Shown here in pieces: positions 10,415-32,277 of a stretch of DNA of 64,000 nucleotides. Position 1 is the first letter of the stretch, and each line of letters opens with the position of its first letter. The DNA comes from Metaphire vulgaris (lineage: Eukaryota; Annelida; Clitellata; Crassiclitellata; Megascolecidae): assembly GCA_018105865.1 (NCBI GenBank), contig CM030837.1:15218225-15282224 (forward strand), written 5' to 3'. Position numbers and translations under genes: made by a program. Under the pieces are notes generated by a model that saw nothing but the letters and a program-made list of their open reading frames with translations, had not been told where the DNA came from and did not search any database.

Positions 10415-13400
10415 TCAGTGATCGGATGCATCGCCTCCACCGGCAGCGGTGGTCACAGCTTCAACCCTCGGCGTTCCGACGCTGCCTCCTTCCGGCTCCT
10501 TCTTTGCTTCTGTTTTTACGGCGTCTGTTCTTGACGCTGCGTCCTTTGAGTCGACATCTGGTTTGGCTTCCTTCGTCTCCGGCATTCCTGCTACTCGAAG
10601 CAATAGAAACGCCATCAATTTACACAACCGTAACATTTACAAAACCGTAACAAAAGTAAAATTCGAGCCTTAAAAATGCTCAGAACTGTCAAAAATTTTG
10701 ACATTGGTGTGATGAAAGTTTGAAGTGTAAAAATTGCAAATATCTTGTGCAGTTTATGTATGTTTGTACTAAATTTTGCATCTTTAGTTTGCACAAGTGA
10801 CAAGCGTATTGCGTGTGAGGAGAATTTCAAAATACTAATTTTATTATCATTGTATGAACAGCATAAGTGGCTTAAAGTGGACTAATACTGAAACACTTCA
10901 GTCACGTTACAAAATACTAAATTTCAACATATGTACTAAAATACTGCAAATGATGGAACTCAATGTTTACGCTCATCCATAGCATCGATGGCTTTCTCAT
11001 TGGGAGTAGATTTCAGGTCAATTCTTTTAACATTTATTGCATTCGCATGACAGCAAATTCAAGTTAACACGTTCCACATAAAAATTTTACATGAATCGTA
11101 ACCATGACAACTATGACTATTCATAACTGTTTCAGTGTCAACTGCTATACACAGATCCTCAAATCTTTTATGTTATTCTCTAAAAAGTGAAGCAAGCACA
11201 ATAATACAAGGCAACAAATTTTAAAGATGATTATAAACTTCATCTACAAAGACACATACCAGTAAATTGAATCTTAGCTTCCTATAGATATCATTGCTTT
11301 ATTGCATCAAGAAATCAAATATAAACTAATTCACATTTTATGTAAACTCTCTTAATTGTTACCTCCTCTTTCATCTAGTTTAACACGCTTTATCTTCATG
11401 CTTTCCTGATGACGTCTGCCGCCGTCGCCTTCGTCTTCACTGTCGGAGAATTCCTCCTCACAAGCAATACGCTTGTCACTTGCACGAACTAAAGATATAA
11501 AATTTAGTACAAACATACATGAACTGCGCAAGATATTTGGTAAAATCTACTCTTCAACAAAGCAAAATGAAAGCAAATCGTTAATTTGGTCACTTCATAA
11601 TTTGAAAATTTTCATTGTCCACACCACAAGACTCCTTTAGGATTGTAAACAATGAAACTGCAAGACCTGTAATAAAATATATTACGTAATATCTTCAGAC
11701 AAATAAAGGTAAATGATAAATCTATATGTCCACAGAAGTTAGTCAAAATACAATTGATTATAGCAAACAATAAACAACTATGCAATTCAAACTAAGGATT
11801 TCTTTTGGAAAAGCATTCCAGGCCAGTGGGTCAGGAATTGTAAAGGTTCACTGAACTTCATTTTGCAAGGAAGTTGTGATGTTTCAGCACTCGGGCCACA
11901 GCAAGTAGGGAGTGAGATAAGATAAGATGTTTTGGATAATAACAGTTTCAGATATCAAGATTTTTGTAGAATTGGGATCCAGAGAATCAATTCAGAACTT
12001 TCAATGATCTCAAAACAGAGACATTAATCAAAATTGGATGTAAGGGCAAAACTATGATTTACCTGCAAACTATAATGACAGCAAAAGTGCACACAGCTTC
12101 TGTATTGATTAGAATCACATTTCCCACAAAATAAAGGAATTCTGTACATAACTAAAAACATACAAATGACATGCGGGGATTTTGACCCATTTTAACATGG
12201 GCTAAACAACAAGGGTAACTGGGGTAACAATGACCTCCGATGAAAGAGCGAACCCCTGTGAGAAAGTAAGTCAGGTCAGGTCAGGTCAGAGAAAGTCACA
12301 ATCTGCAAAATGTAATACTCTCAATTTTAAAATAGAATCATTGTACTTGAAATTCTTTCGTCTGGATTTCCACGGTCTTCATCGTCACTTTCCTCTTTGA
12401 TGGCATCTTCAGGAATTTCTGAGCAACAAAATAAACAAATGAAACTATTTCCAGCAAGTTCTTCCACGTGCTATTTTTAAATATTGTAATGCAGTTTTCT
12501 ACTTAACCCCTTAACTGGGGATCCCGAATATATCCGTCCATTTTACATTGAGTTACAGTTAAATAAACGGTTAAGGGGTTAAGAACCTGATACTTGTCAT
12601 CCATATAATCTCATTCCTGTGATACATATAAGTAATATGCGAAATATCATCTTCATTTTCAGGTCAATTCAAAACCTCTAAAAAAAATTCTCAGCATTCT
12701 CTAAGCAGCGTCCAAGACATCAGACAAACACTTGAATAGTTCATATCAAAACTAAATGGGGAATAGACCAACCAACCTGTGAAAGGAACGCTCGGAGCAT
12801 GTGGTAACATACGAAGGTTTTCGTAAAGTCGAGATTTGATCTTCTCCAAATATTCCGGCGTATTCTGGTTTGACATATTAGAAGGACTGATGTGCAGCTT
12901 GAAGTCCGGCCCGTAGTATTCAAAGTAGTCGTTGTATGGCAATTCTATAGAGAGAGCAAATACAACATTAAAATTTAAAAGTATCTAAAAATGTTAATCG
13001 AATTCGATAGATCAAATTCAACATCAAAACTTGTTTCTCAAATGACTCAAACACGTCAAATGTAATAATGAAAAGGTAACGCAAAATGCGAATTTCTAGT
13101 CCCACTGGCAGATTCAACTTCAAACACAAATTATAATCACCATTGGCAATTTCGACGTTGAGAGCCAATGACGTTTCGTATGTCCAACAGCGAGCCACGT
13201 TGCGTATTGTATACCCACCACCACCGACCATCAGAAGAGGTACATTAAATTTACGCATAAACTCAACACACTTTCCATGACCTGTAAAATAACAAAATCA
13301 TGAAGTTTTACCTTGAAATGTTTACCTTGGTTACCAAGGTTTACCTTGAAATGAATCAAATGACTACTCTAAATTTTGGGTTAACAAATACAAAGAAATC

Positions 13401-15071
13401 AATCAAATTAATAAACCATCCGAGCAGCATTACAAATATACTTTCTGCGACAGATAAACACTTGGTAAAAATAAAGACACTAGAGTACAACATGGAGAGA
13501 TTTTGCCTATAAAAAGATTACAAATTGTTTCTTTTGGTACTCTGGCCAATTTAGGTCAGGTGCAAGCAAGAAATTTGAAAATTACTATATATACTATCTT
13601 TCAACACAACCAACATTACCTATTTCTTAGATTTCTCTATCTAGGAGATAAATAAAATGTCCCCTGCAATGGGAATTATGACATGCAAGTCTCTGCAAAC
13701 ACACACACATGTTGTTTGGTTACAGTTTGATATAAACTTTAAATCATGAACTACGCAGAAGCAACAAATTAATTCAATAAATTCACTGCCCAATCAACTT
13801 GCTTTAACCCTTTTGCCCCTATGGCTCCTGTGCATCCGTTCCCTGTCCCCTAGGTTCCTAGGGAAAATTATGGGGTTGTTTAGGGCTTCCACATAAACTC
13901 AAATAACTTGAGTAAATGTTAACAAAGAACAAAAATGTTTTTACCAGTTTCCTCAGAATTGAACTGGCAATGACAGCAGGTACTTTGAATACATTACAAA
14001 TCTGTTTCCAGATAGATATGCAAACTAAGGCTGCAATGCTGTGCATATTAATCTGCTAAATCCTGTGATCCACTAAAATGGACTACACTGAATTTTATAG
14101 CAGATTGAAAAGACAGCTGTGCCAAAATATATATAATAACCAAATAAAACCAAATAATAAATGCCATTCAAATTGTTATTCATATCAAGATTTTAATCTT
14201 CTCTATTAACAACTACATTACAAAACTCACTCATCCAAATAAAATAAAAAAGAAAACAAAAGAACGCCTGCCTTTTAACGAGAGATTAAAGCATCCGAGG
14301 CGATCTCCGGAAAGAGAATCTGCTCCGCACTGGAGCACAACAGCACTCGGCTGATACATCTCCATCACTTTGGAAATGACCTGACAAGGTTAGACATGTG
14401 TACAAGCCTGTTAATCCCTTAAGTGTCACTCTCACACACACACACACACACACACATAATATTATACACACACACACACACAGGTATATACCAACCGTAG
14501 ACAACATACATTCATCAGCAGCAAAAGGGTTAAACCCATCTGCTGCAATATTACATGTAATTAATCAAGGCTGGGAATCAGTACTAATCAAGGTCAGAAA
14601 GTTTTTGAAGTCACAGTTAAGTCATGCCTGCATCGTTTCTAATTTCTACACAGAATCATTCTCGCGACTCTCAGATGTTTTAGGGCATATGTTTGAAAGC
14701 ACAAATTTACTACAAGACATGCCTGAAAGTTGCAATATTTACAAAGCAATCGACTATAGCAGCTTTTAATTTTAATACACTGCACTTTGTATGCAATTTG
14801 GACCTTGTATATATTTGCTGAAAAATCGGAAAGCTTCAAAGTACCACAAAAGCTTTATATCATCGTCGTCATCGTCATCATTAATAATAAAGATGATTTA
14901 ATCACATAAATATTTTTAATAAAGCCCTTTCAACTTTCACTGCATCCAAACTGTGCCCAGTTTGCAAAGACCCTTAAAATGTATCTGTTTAAATTGTCAC
15001 ACAATCATTAGGTGTGAAGCACTCTCGACTTGAGCTTTGCCTTGGGCATAGTGCTATATAAATTGTCAAAG

Positions 15072-15103
<32 letters not shown>

Positions 15104-18100
15104 CTAAGATAATTTCTTACAGGCTGGAACACTTGTTCATATGCATCATCATCAATTCCATCGCGAAGAGGGAAGTTCACTGCATAATACTTTCCTTTCC
15201 CCGCACCGATATCCTGAAAACAACCACACTTACCTCATTTTCCTTTTAAATTTCAATGAAATTCAAAGTGCCGAGATCTCCATGGTGGCTCAGAAAATTA
15301 GGACAAAATACTAATCTATGATGGCACAACTTCAATAAACTGAATGCCAATGGACAACTTCTCATAAGCTGTAAGTAAAGGGTAGTCTAATTACAAATAT
15401 AAACTAAATTAATCAACAAATAAATAATTAATCTGTCAAAGGTCTGATGCTAGAGTGAAATGAAACATAAAAGTGTTTCATCCCCGTTACCCAGAGTTTC
15501 AAGAATTCAACAGTAAACAGATAAAAAAATCATTCTCTTGGGTTCCAAGAAAAATGCCTTGCAAAACAAACTTAATTAAAGAAAATCCAAACATTTATAA
15601 AAATTAAGCACAGTAAAAACTCAAATTCATATAAGAAAACTAAGAATATAGCTCGTCAAACTTGCTAATATCATGTGTCCTAATTTCACGCTCTTCTGAA
15701 TGCTGTATCACTTGTAATCCTGCCACTAATAATCCATTCAGCCTTATGTAAGCATCAAATCATTAACAACACAATTTATTTCATATCATTCAATTTGGCC
15801 AGCAGTCTCTTGAATATGATATTAGCAGGTTTGACTGTATGACCAAAATTATAAACTTAAGTGCTTTGAATTACTTATAGACTTGTCATAATCAGAATTT
15901 TCAGTGAGGAAATCACAACGCATACTTACTCTGAGATCTCCCGTTCCAGGAAAATACTCTCCGTATTTGTGGAATGACATCGTCATTACGCGATCGGTGG
16001 TGTAGAAAGCCTCCTCCACTCCGTCACCGTGGTGAATGTCTATGTCGATGTAGAGAACTCTCTGGTGATATCTGATACAGACAAAGATTACCGTAAACAA
16101 CCCGGCAATGGTTTTTAAAAAGCAGAGAGCACAGCAATGTATGTGAACAATCTCCAAATTGTACAGTTTGTCATTAATAGCGTCAAGTATAAGAGAACAG
16201 AAGGAAAAGGAGATACTTGCCTCACTGATAATATCATAGAAATTATAAACTAAATATCAATCATGGTCAGTAGTAATCGCAACTTCAAAAGAATAACATA
16301 GAACTCTACTTCAAATAAATGCAGGTTCTAAAATATAATTTTTCTATTCGTTTGTAACAATTCTATTCCATAACACTCCAAAAGCCCTCCATCGTGGATT
16401 AGAACAGATTTTTATGGATACATTACATTACATTGTTGGAAATGCAAAACTAAATCAATAAAATCAAAGAAACAAGTTTCAAAAACTTGGACTGGAGCCA
16501 AAATACCCCAACTACTGGCAACATGGCAACGTGTACCCGTCCGTCCGGGTATGATAGAATCGTTAGCTGCAGTTACTAAAGAGGGAGTGTGGTTATCTAG
16601 TTTGGTGTAGAGATAAGAGATCACGGTGGGGGATAATGCTAAATTTTAAAGGGAACCCCGGTAGTTTTTGAAAAAAATTGACAGCCCTACCAACTACATG
16701 AAACTTTTGCTTACAACACAGGAGCTTACTTCAAAAGTTCCAGGATGGCTAAAACAATGTCGTTAACGTAGCAGAAACCAGAGGCCTCGGACTTTTTGGC
16801 GTGGTGGAGACCACCAGACCAATTGATGGCAATGTCTGTAGCCTGCTTGTTCAACTTCACAGCACCAGCTAAATTACAATTAAACAAACAACAGCGACTT
16901 AGCAATTTCTATAATGCTTTTAAGTGAGGAAATAAAGAAATCTAACAAGCATACATCTGCAAAGAAGATCACTCATATTTCTCAGAAATATTCAAAAGGT
17001 CTTAATAAATTGATTAAAAACTGCAAACAATGCTAGGCCACAAACTTGTGAATATTTCAACAGATCAGTTACTCAATAACATAGGCAATTAATTATCTGG
17101 TAGTAAGCTATTCAAGTAGATTTTGTAATCTACACAATGTAGACACAATGTACTAGTGTGTAATTTATTTGCTGATAATGCAGATTGAATAAATTATTTC
17201 CTTAGTAACCTACTAGGTTATTCAATTTGCATTATAAGCCAATAAACTGCACATTAGTGCATATTAAATGCAGTGTGAATGTCATACATATTTAAAACAA
17301 CACATAAACAAAGGCAACATTTGATTGTAAATATTCTACTTTGAATGCAAAAACCTCATAATCTAATGAATCACAAAGGGAAACAGTGACCTCAAGTCAA
17401 ACAGCAAACACTTTTCTTCATATGTAGCTACTACATCAGCTTAAGCAGTAATTTTGTGGAGTGATACATTAAAATACTTAGGAAATATTAAAACATAATT
17501 CATTAAACCAGCATCATACCAATAGATCCACCCGTAGAAAGTTGACAGAATTCATAAAGTCCATCAAAAACCGGACAATCTTCACCAACATTAACTATAA
17601 TAAAATCAAAGAAACATGTTTCAAAAACCTCATTGCAAAGCTAACTTGCAGTTCTAACACTTCAAGCACAAGTGAATGAGTCTCTTCTTTTGAGTTTATT
17701 GAAGCTATATAAATTTTGTGTTCATTCATTCATCTCATTTACTTTTTACAATACAAATGAATTTTTAAAAATTTTTATAATGTGCTGTCTGCTATTTTAG
17801 ACTGTAAAAACATTTATTGTGAAATTTCCAATTGTCCTAAATGTCCTCTGGCCCAGCCGGTAAAATCACACCAGTGCTGAATGTGTTAAATGCTAAAATT
17901 CCGACTTACATCTTTGCATTTGTTTGTTAAACTCGGACATATTATCTGGACGAATATTTTTCAGGAATTTTATATAGTCATCGCTGTGAAACTTCGTCAT
18001 TTCGTCCTGAGTTGCCTTGTGTGGACGCTGAAATACACGACAAAGGGAAACGCATGAAAATCGTACACTTAAACAAACAAAATGCTAAATCTTTTACACA

Positions 18101-20229
18101 AAAATATTCATTTTCAGTTTCACTCTTTGATGATGGTCCTTGCTTAGCTGCTTAGGTGAACCCAACAGAAAAGTCATAAAAAATTGCATCTTCACAAACA
18201 AATTGGAAACAGATCGAAAACAAACTGCTCAGTAAGAAAGAACATATAATATAACTCTACATATTATCTTCACTTGTCCTTTGCATTATTTTTAAGACTA
18301 TATGACCATCTCAACTAGAAGTTTTTAATTGCAACTGGCTTGTGCCGCCATTTTATATGAACCAATCTGTTTACCCTCGGTTCATTCTCAAAAGGTCATA
18401 AAAATGCTTGGGATTGTGTCTGAATTCAATCAATCAATCAATCAATTAATCAATCATCTTCTATGACACAGTTTAATAATGCTTTCACCCTATATAATGA
18501 GCAGATTTACTAGAATCACGCAATTTCATGTGGTAAAAGTTAATCAGTGATAGCATTCTCACACAACTGAAATATGTGTAACAAAGTTTCAGTTCTGATC
18601 AAAATATCAGTCGAACAAATGGCTACATGCACTGCATATACCTACATGATGACTGATCATCATCATCATCATCTTTTTCACTTTCTGCCTGCATGGCGGC
18701 AATAGTTAGATAGAAAACATGTCAACTTTGTTCGCCCTTGTGCTAATAATCTGCATCCTTCTAAAATTGTCATGTTCTTTGTTTTCAGATCCTCCTAGAT
18801 GTTATCCATCCATCTTTTACTTGATCTTCCTCGACCTCTGTCTCCCTCTACTTTGTGCGCATGTAGTGCTTTGTAGGTCCATCGATTGTTGTCCATTCGT
18901 TTAACATGTCCAAACCAAGTTAATATCCTTTCGTGTACTTTATTGATGATTGTTTCTGTAACTCCTCTCTGTTGCCTAATGTCTTCATTTCTCATCTTTT
19001 GATATTACCTTACTTGTACATATATATTTCTTAGACAGCACATCTCTGTAACCACTACACTGTTTTCATCTGATTTTTTGTTCCCAGGTTTCTGATTCAT
19101 ATAAAATTAGAAGTATAACACATGTTACAGTTTCAGCTTTGTATTCATGGTTAGTTTTGATCCTCCATAATGTTCTCATTCTTCCCAATGTGATGCCAAG
19201 TAACTCCAGTTGAGCTGTCAGCACAGAGGGCCACCGCTATATCAAGATGCACAGAAAACATAATGTCAACAACAAATACTCTGAAAATACTTGCATAGAT
19301 CTCCATCTTCCGATACAACCCATAATTGAGCAGGAGGTTATGACACATGCGTATTCTTTGTGGCTTCATTGGGTGACCCTGGCCATAATAGTAATTGCCA
19401 ATATCTCCTAACAAATTCAGATAAGTAGAACATAAATAACAGCATACATAATTGTTCTAGATTCAAAAATTTAAGTTGTGCATATTTATGAACAGGGCAA
19501 ATGCATTGGATGCTTTTCCATCAGTTATGGCACAAGAATCAATGAACTTGCAACAAATGTATTTTTTTAATTAGTTTAATTGCTTTTATCTGTATTTGTC
19601 TTTATTTGTTTTTAGTGTATACACTAAAATTTTCTGTTTTCTAACGTACGCGAAATTTGGACGATTCCAAAGCTGTCGGTCGAAATGACCAATAATTAAT
19701 GAAGGTGCACTTCGCTGGTTAGCCAGACGAAGGTTACGAAATTCACAACTCAAATATTTTCACAGGAAGTATCATCATGGACAGTGGACGCAGGACATGC
19801 TTCCCTTGCATTGTTCCAGAATGGATTTGTAAATATTTCATGACTTTTTCTTGTACAAATAGCGTCATTATTTTCCGTCTTAACGGGCTGAAATAATTTA
19901 GAACGCTAAAGTTCAGTGTGGTAATTTAGAACGACAAAATACAGTTTTACTCAAACCACCATAAATACCATAGACGCCATGAACAGCACTTCATATCTAT
20001 AGCGCTACATAATTGTGTCATCCCGTTTCCGGATCGGCGCGATCTTTGTCTTGGCCAACAAGGAACTGAAATCAACCTTTCAATTGATCATGGTAACTCA
20101 AGTAACCATTAAAAACGTTAGAAAATAGGTTTTAGTTCAAGATAATTGAAATAAGATGGAAAGAAATTGAAACCAACCGTCGTAATAATAGCAAATCTTT
20201 CGCTTACTGTGTTCCCCAATTAACGCCAT
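10415..20229 (-). CDS. HDAC1: Histone deacetylase 1/2 (class I HDAC), complete
   Basis: Thirteen exons join without a frame break and give 506 residues: 20229-20178, 19407-19295, 18027-17910, 17594-17520, 16868-16730, 16071-15930, 15213-15121, 14380-14272, 13281-13141, 12944-12777, 12418-12347, 11488-11363, 10587-10415. The start is ATG at 20229-20227 ([18 protein letters not shown]) and the stop is TGA at 10417-10415. The catalytic domain is intact: [13 protein letters not shown], the His-His charge relay in GGLHHAKK, metal ligands in [15 protein letters not shown], and GGGGYT. The C-terminal tail keeps the acidic [11 protein letters not shown] motif, which in vertebrate HDAC1 is a casein kinase 2 target, then a Lys/Glu-rich end. 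Known role: Zn-dependent removal of acetyl groups from histone lysines in nuclear Sin3, NuRD and CoREST complexes. Introns after exons 2 and 8 start with GC rather than GT. HDAC1 versus HDAC2 cannot be separated, because invertebrates usually have one co-orthologue. Confidence 0.95.
12507..12578. mobile_element. 72-bp piggyBac-like MITE
   Basis: The element starts CCCCTTAACTG and ends CGGTTAAGGGG, and is flanked on both sides by TTAA (12503-12506 and 12579-12582). TTAA target duplications with C-rich ends are the piggyBac hallmark. It sits in an HDAC intron. Confidence 0.65.
14415..14529. mobile_element. Possible piggyBac-like MITE containing a (CA)n tract
   Basis: Flanked by TTAA at 14411-14414 and 14530-14533. 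The ends TCCCTTAAG and GCAAAAGGG match only loosely, and a CA microsatellite (14432-14482) fills the middle. It lies in an HDAC intron. Confidence 0.35.
14432..14482. repeat. (CA)n microsatellite
   Basis: Two CA runs separated by TAATATTATA. Confidence 0.9.
15000..15102. repeat. Retroposon tail with (AAT)n microsatellite
   Basis: ACTCTCGACTTGAGC and GTGCTATATAAATTGTCAAAG are followed by about ten AAT units. The GCTATATAAATTGTC phrase recurs at about 56980 and, degraded, at about 48790 and 52195, so this is the 3' end of a dispersed retroposon in an HDAC intron. Confidence 0.5.
16490..16692. mobile_element. Degraded copy of the element at 57759-58125
   Basis: Shared blocks include GAGGGAGTGTGG, TAGAGATAAGAG, GGTCAC/GATCAC and the terminal AAATTGACAGCCCTA. 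It lies in the HDAC intron just downstream of the exon at 16730-16868. Confidence 0.5.
18640..18995 (-). pseudogene. 5'-truncated RTE-like LINE, reverse-transcriptase C-terminal end
   Basis: The - strand encodes [16 protein letters not shown] and later [12 protein letters not shown], the conserved C-terminal region of many RTE/BovB-like LINE polyproteins. It ends near a (GAT)n run (about 18657-18675 on the - strand), the tail type of such elements. It lies in the HDAC intron between the exons at 18027 and 19295. Confidence 0.65.
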
Positions 20230-20610
20230 TTTGAGAAAAATCAAACAAAGACGTTATATGTTAAAAGAAACTGGATGTCACATGGTTAGAGGCAAAGACG
20301 TCGAACTAGGCTTTACTGAAAATGTAATTTTGTGCAAGGATTCAGTCTCCCTCTCCCTAGAGCCCTCTCTGAGGGCCAAAATAAAATTAAAGAATAATTC
20401 ATTAAAATATAATGAAATCATATTTCTTCCCGTCTTTTATAAAATGTCACTGGGTCATTTAATGTCAACTTCACACTTCCAATGAAAAGTAGACGAGAAA
20501 TATAAAAGGTAAAAAAGTAATGTAAAAGTCGTGCCCGAGAGTTGTTTCCAAAAATCCTTTAAATACCATACATCATTGAAAGAAGGAATCCAAGATTTGA
20601 GTGTTAGACC

Positions 20611-20887
20611 CAGGCCTGAGGAGAGGGGTGCAGCCAGTACATTGTACCGGGGCCCATGGAGTTTTTATGGGCCCAGAATCCCCAGATCCGGTGACGATAC
20701 TGTAAGTTTTTGTGGTTTGTCATTGTGTTTTTTTTAGAATTGACAACGTATTTTGCTTGTCAGGCTGTTTTTGGAGAGTTGATATGGTGTTTTTTTGCTT
20801 GTCAGATTTTTCGGAGACTTGATACATTTTTCTTAAGGGCCCGCAATTTTTTTGTTCCGGGGCCCGGAATTTCTCTCGGCGGCCCTG
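20611..20887. mobile_element. hAT-type MITE (CAGGCCTG ... CGGCCCTG)
   Basis: Flanked by a perfect 8-bp duplication GTTAGACC at 20603-20610 and 20888-20895. The ends CAGGCCTGAGG and GGCGGCCCTG are roughly inverted. The interior has GGGCCC/GGCCCGG blocks and no transposase. An 8-bp duplication with CAG...CTG ends defines hAT-like insertions. Confidence 0.75.
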
Positions 20888-20974
20888 GTTAGACCTAATT
20901 CGACTCAAGGACTCTGAGAACTTATTGACAATTCTACGTTTCTGCCTGTAAATTTACTACTGTAGGGCCTACAG

Positions 20975-21272
20975 CAGTGGTTCTCAACCCGTGGTCCGCG
21001 GACCAAAAGTGGTCCGCGAGAGGGGTCTAGTGGTCCGCGGCAAATTCTGAAAAAAACGTCAATAAAAATTAGACATTATATATATTTTTCCATAGAGCAA
21101 TTAAGTACAGTGACGACCTTCCTCTTTTTTGCTTGTCGGGGGACTGGTGGACGAAGAGAACATGCACTGACCCTTTTTCCTTGTCATGATTTTTCTCAAA
21201 TTTCAGGTAGTCTGCAAGAAATTTTTGATCTTCAAAAGTGGTCCGTGAGACAAAGGGGTCTGAGAACCAGTG
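20975..21272. mobile_element. hAT-type MITE (CAGTGGTTCTCAA family)
   Basis: Left end CAGTGGTTCTCAACCCGTGG, right end GGTCTGAGAACCAGTG, with 7 of 8 matching flanks GCCTACAG and ACCTACAG. Internal GTGGTCCGCGG motifs occur near both ends. CAGNGGTTCTCA ends are typical of animal hAT elements. Confidence 0.8.
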
Positions 21273-21539
21273 ACCTACAGCATATATGATTTTGAAACTT
21301 TTCCAATATGTAAACTGGTAGGCTGAACATGGGTATACATCCAATTTCCAATAACTATATCCAAATCCAGCCATTTTTGTTGCATGCACATTCTTTACGA
21401 TTAGGCAATTGTTTACCTTGAAAACATGAATTTTTCACTAATGCAAAATAGCTTGCATACTGAAATTTTGAAACTCAAAATTCTGGACAACTTGCATGCA
21501 AGCAGAGTCCAACTTTAATTCTGACTTATACGGCCCAAT

Positions 21540-22400
21540 GACCCCTATAATAATTAAGTTTAAAATTGCATACTCATGCAACTGTTTTTTATTAGCTCAC
21601 TAGCCACTAGCAGACTTTGGAGCGACGCTTGTCACCCAAAGCTTATGGTAACGATAGAATCAAATCATAGCATATTCAAATCTTGAAATCTGGACAATAT
21701 ATGGGCCTAGACTTCCTCACCCAAACCAAAGCACTTCATCTTTAGGCATTAAGATGTGGCCACAAGTCTTTTTTTACCGTAAAATCTTTCCTGTGTACCT
21801 AAACCTTATGGAAATGGTTTAACATTGATGTCATAAATGAAATTTGAATTTTGAAAATCAGTATTAGCCTACATGTATTTGTAAATATTCAACAATTCAG
21901 GCAAGCGGCATTTATTTGAGAAAAACTTCATCTAAACAATCAAGCAATGCTCAAATTCTCCATATATAAACATAGGCACATTTGAACACCATTACTGAGA
22001 ACTAGGACCACAATTACATTGTAATGCTCAATTCAACCCTCAATGTCAAGAAATTCAGAATCTAGATCACTCTTTTTGTTTCTTCATCATAAATGGTACA
22101 GCTTTTCTAGTATAGCAGTTATCAAACGTTTACAGTCCATATGATCTCTTTAATAATTAAGCTCAAAATCGCAGAATTATGCAAATCTGATTTTTTATTA
22201 TCCCAATACTGTAGCAGACTTTGGAGCGATGTCCATCACCAAGTCATTTTGGTGCACTTTTTTGGCGATCAAATGCAACTTAACTACAGTATTTCAAAGT
22301 TACCTTTGTACCTAAATGGTCTTATTCTAATTTTATTTAGTAGACAGATATATGTAAAATACTATCACATTTTGTCATTAATAAGAAACCGATAGTATTG
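21540..22400. repeat. Diverged ~600-bp-spaced direct repeat
   Basis: Blocks near 21545 (TAATAATTAAGTTTAAAAT, later GCAGACTTTGGAGCGA, GTACCTAAA) recur near 22150 (TAATAATTAAGCTCAAAAT, GCAGACTTTGGAGCGA, GTACCTAAA) about 600 bases on. This is either an old tandem duplication or two insertions of one repeat. Confidence 0.55.
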
Positions 22401-22726
22401 CCATTTACGCTACATAAAAACACAATATTATATTGCATGTGTACCAGCTTATTTATTACACCATTAGAAAGTTCATAATTTCAGATTTGAAACTGTTGTA
22501 ATAATTATAACTTCAAATTAAACAAATCCAATAACCCGTACAGTTATTTTTTTAAACAAAGCTTCATGCTAGCACTATTTTCAGCATGTAGCCTTGACAG
22601 CCCAATCTAAAGCAAGAAATGATTTTAAAAACCATGGATCATTTTTTAAAATAATAATAACAACAATAACATGCAAATCACGCCTTCCTAAGAGAATATG
22701 CAATATAAATAAAGATAATTTATATG

Positions 22727-31647
<8,921 letters not shown>

Positions 31648-31692
31648 CGCTTCTAAGTTCTAACCATTGACGTCTATTAATAGACTATTAAT

Positions 31693-32065
31693 TAGGGTTG
31701 CGCTAACCGAGTAGTTTAGGAGTCGAGTAGGAGTCGAGTAGCTTAGCGAGTACTCGAGTACTCGCGTAAAACCGGAAATACATGATTTTTGCGTCATGGC
31801 CCTCATTTAACCAAAGCAGAACGCTAGATACAGTTATACATATCAATTTTTCGGATATTCAAGCGTATTCAAGTGTAGTATAACAGAAGTTACAGAACAG
31901 AAACTATTTTGCCGGTAATAAAAATAAATTTTTAATGAAATTCTTTGGTTATTCTTTATTTATCTGTTCTATTCCTTATTTAGTTAATGCGAGTACTCGA
32001 CTCCAAAAAAAATTACTGACTCCAATTTAGTCGATAGTACCGCGTTACTCGAGTTAACAGCCCTA
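31693..32065. mobile_element. hAT-type MITE, copy 1 (inverted relative to copy 2)
   Basis: It starts TAGGGTTGCGCTAACCGAGT and ends GAGTTAACAGCCCTA, matching the reverse of 32278-32638. Flanks CTATTAAT and CTACTACT agree at 6 of 8 positions. Internal CGAGTACTCG motifs repeat several times. Confidence 0.75.
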
Positions 32066-32083
32066 CTACTACTTTTTACTTTT

Positions 32084-32225
32084 TACTTTGACTATTGCCT
32101 GGCTGATCCCACACCTTTCTATAGCTATTTTAAGAGGCTGAGCGCTCAAGAATAAGCAGCTACTGTTGTGCTGCTTTCCAAGGCGCTATAGAAATCCACG
32201 AGATTTTACTTACTTACTTTACTTT
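32084..32225 (+). mobile_element. LINE 3' tail (family A)
   Basis: Short copy starting GACTATTGCCTGGCTGATC and ending ATCCACGAGATTTTACTTAC, matching the tails at 25490-25731 and 41139-41427. Confidence 0.75.
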
Positions 32226-32277
32226 TTACTATTAATATTAATCTATTAATAGGTTCTAGCATACAGTGAGTCTCTTG

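Larger units (their letters stand above)
20230..22726. other. Intergenic region upstream of HDAC and downstream of FARSA
   Basis: It should hold the HDAC promoter and the FARSA 3' end. No TATA box or strong core promoter motif was recognised next to the HDAC ATG. Two hAT-type elements occupy 20611-20887 and 20975-21272. A diverged direct repeat (about 21540-21850 and about 22142-22400) fills much of the rest. Open frames here lack domain signatures. Confidence 0.5.

Noticed and set aside
10307..10673. Several + strand open frames
   Set aside because: They lie opposite the last HDAC exon, whose - strand frame has conserved context and correct splice phase.
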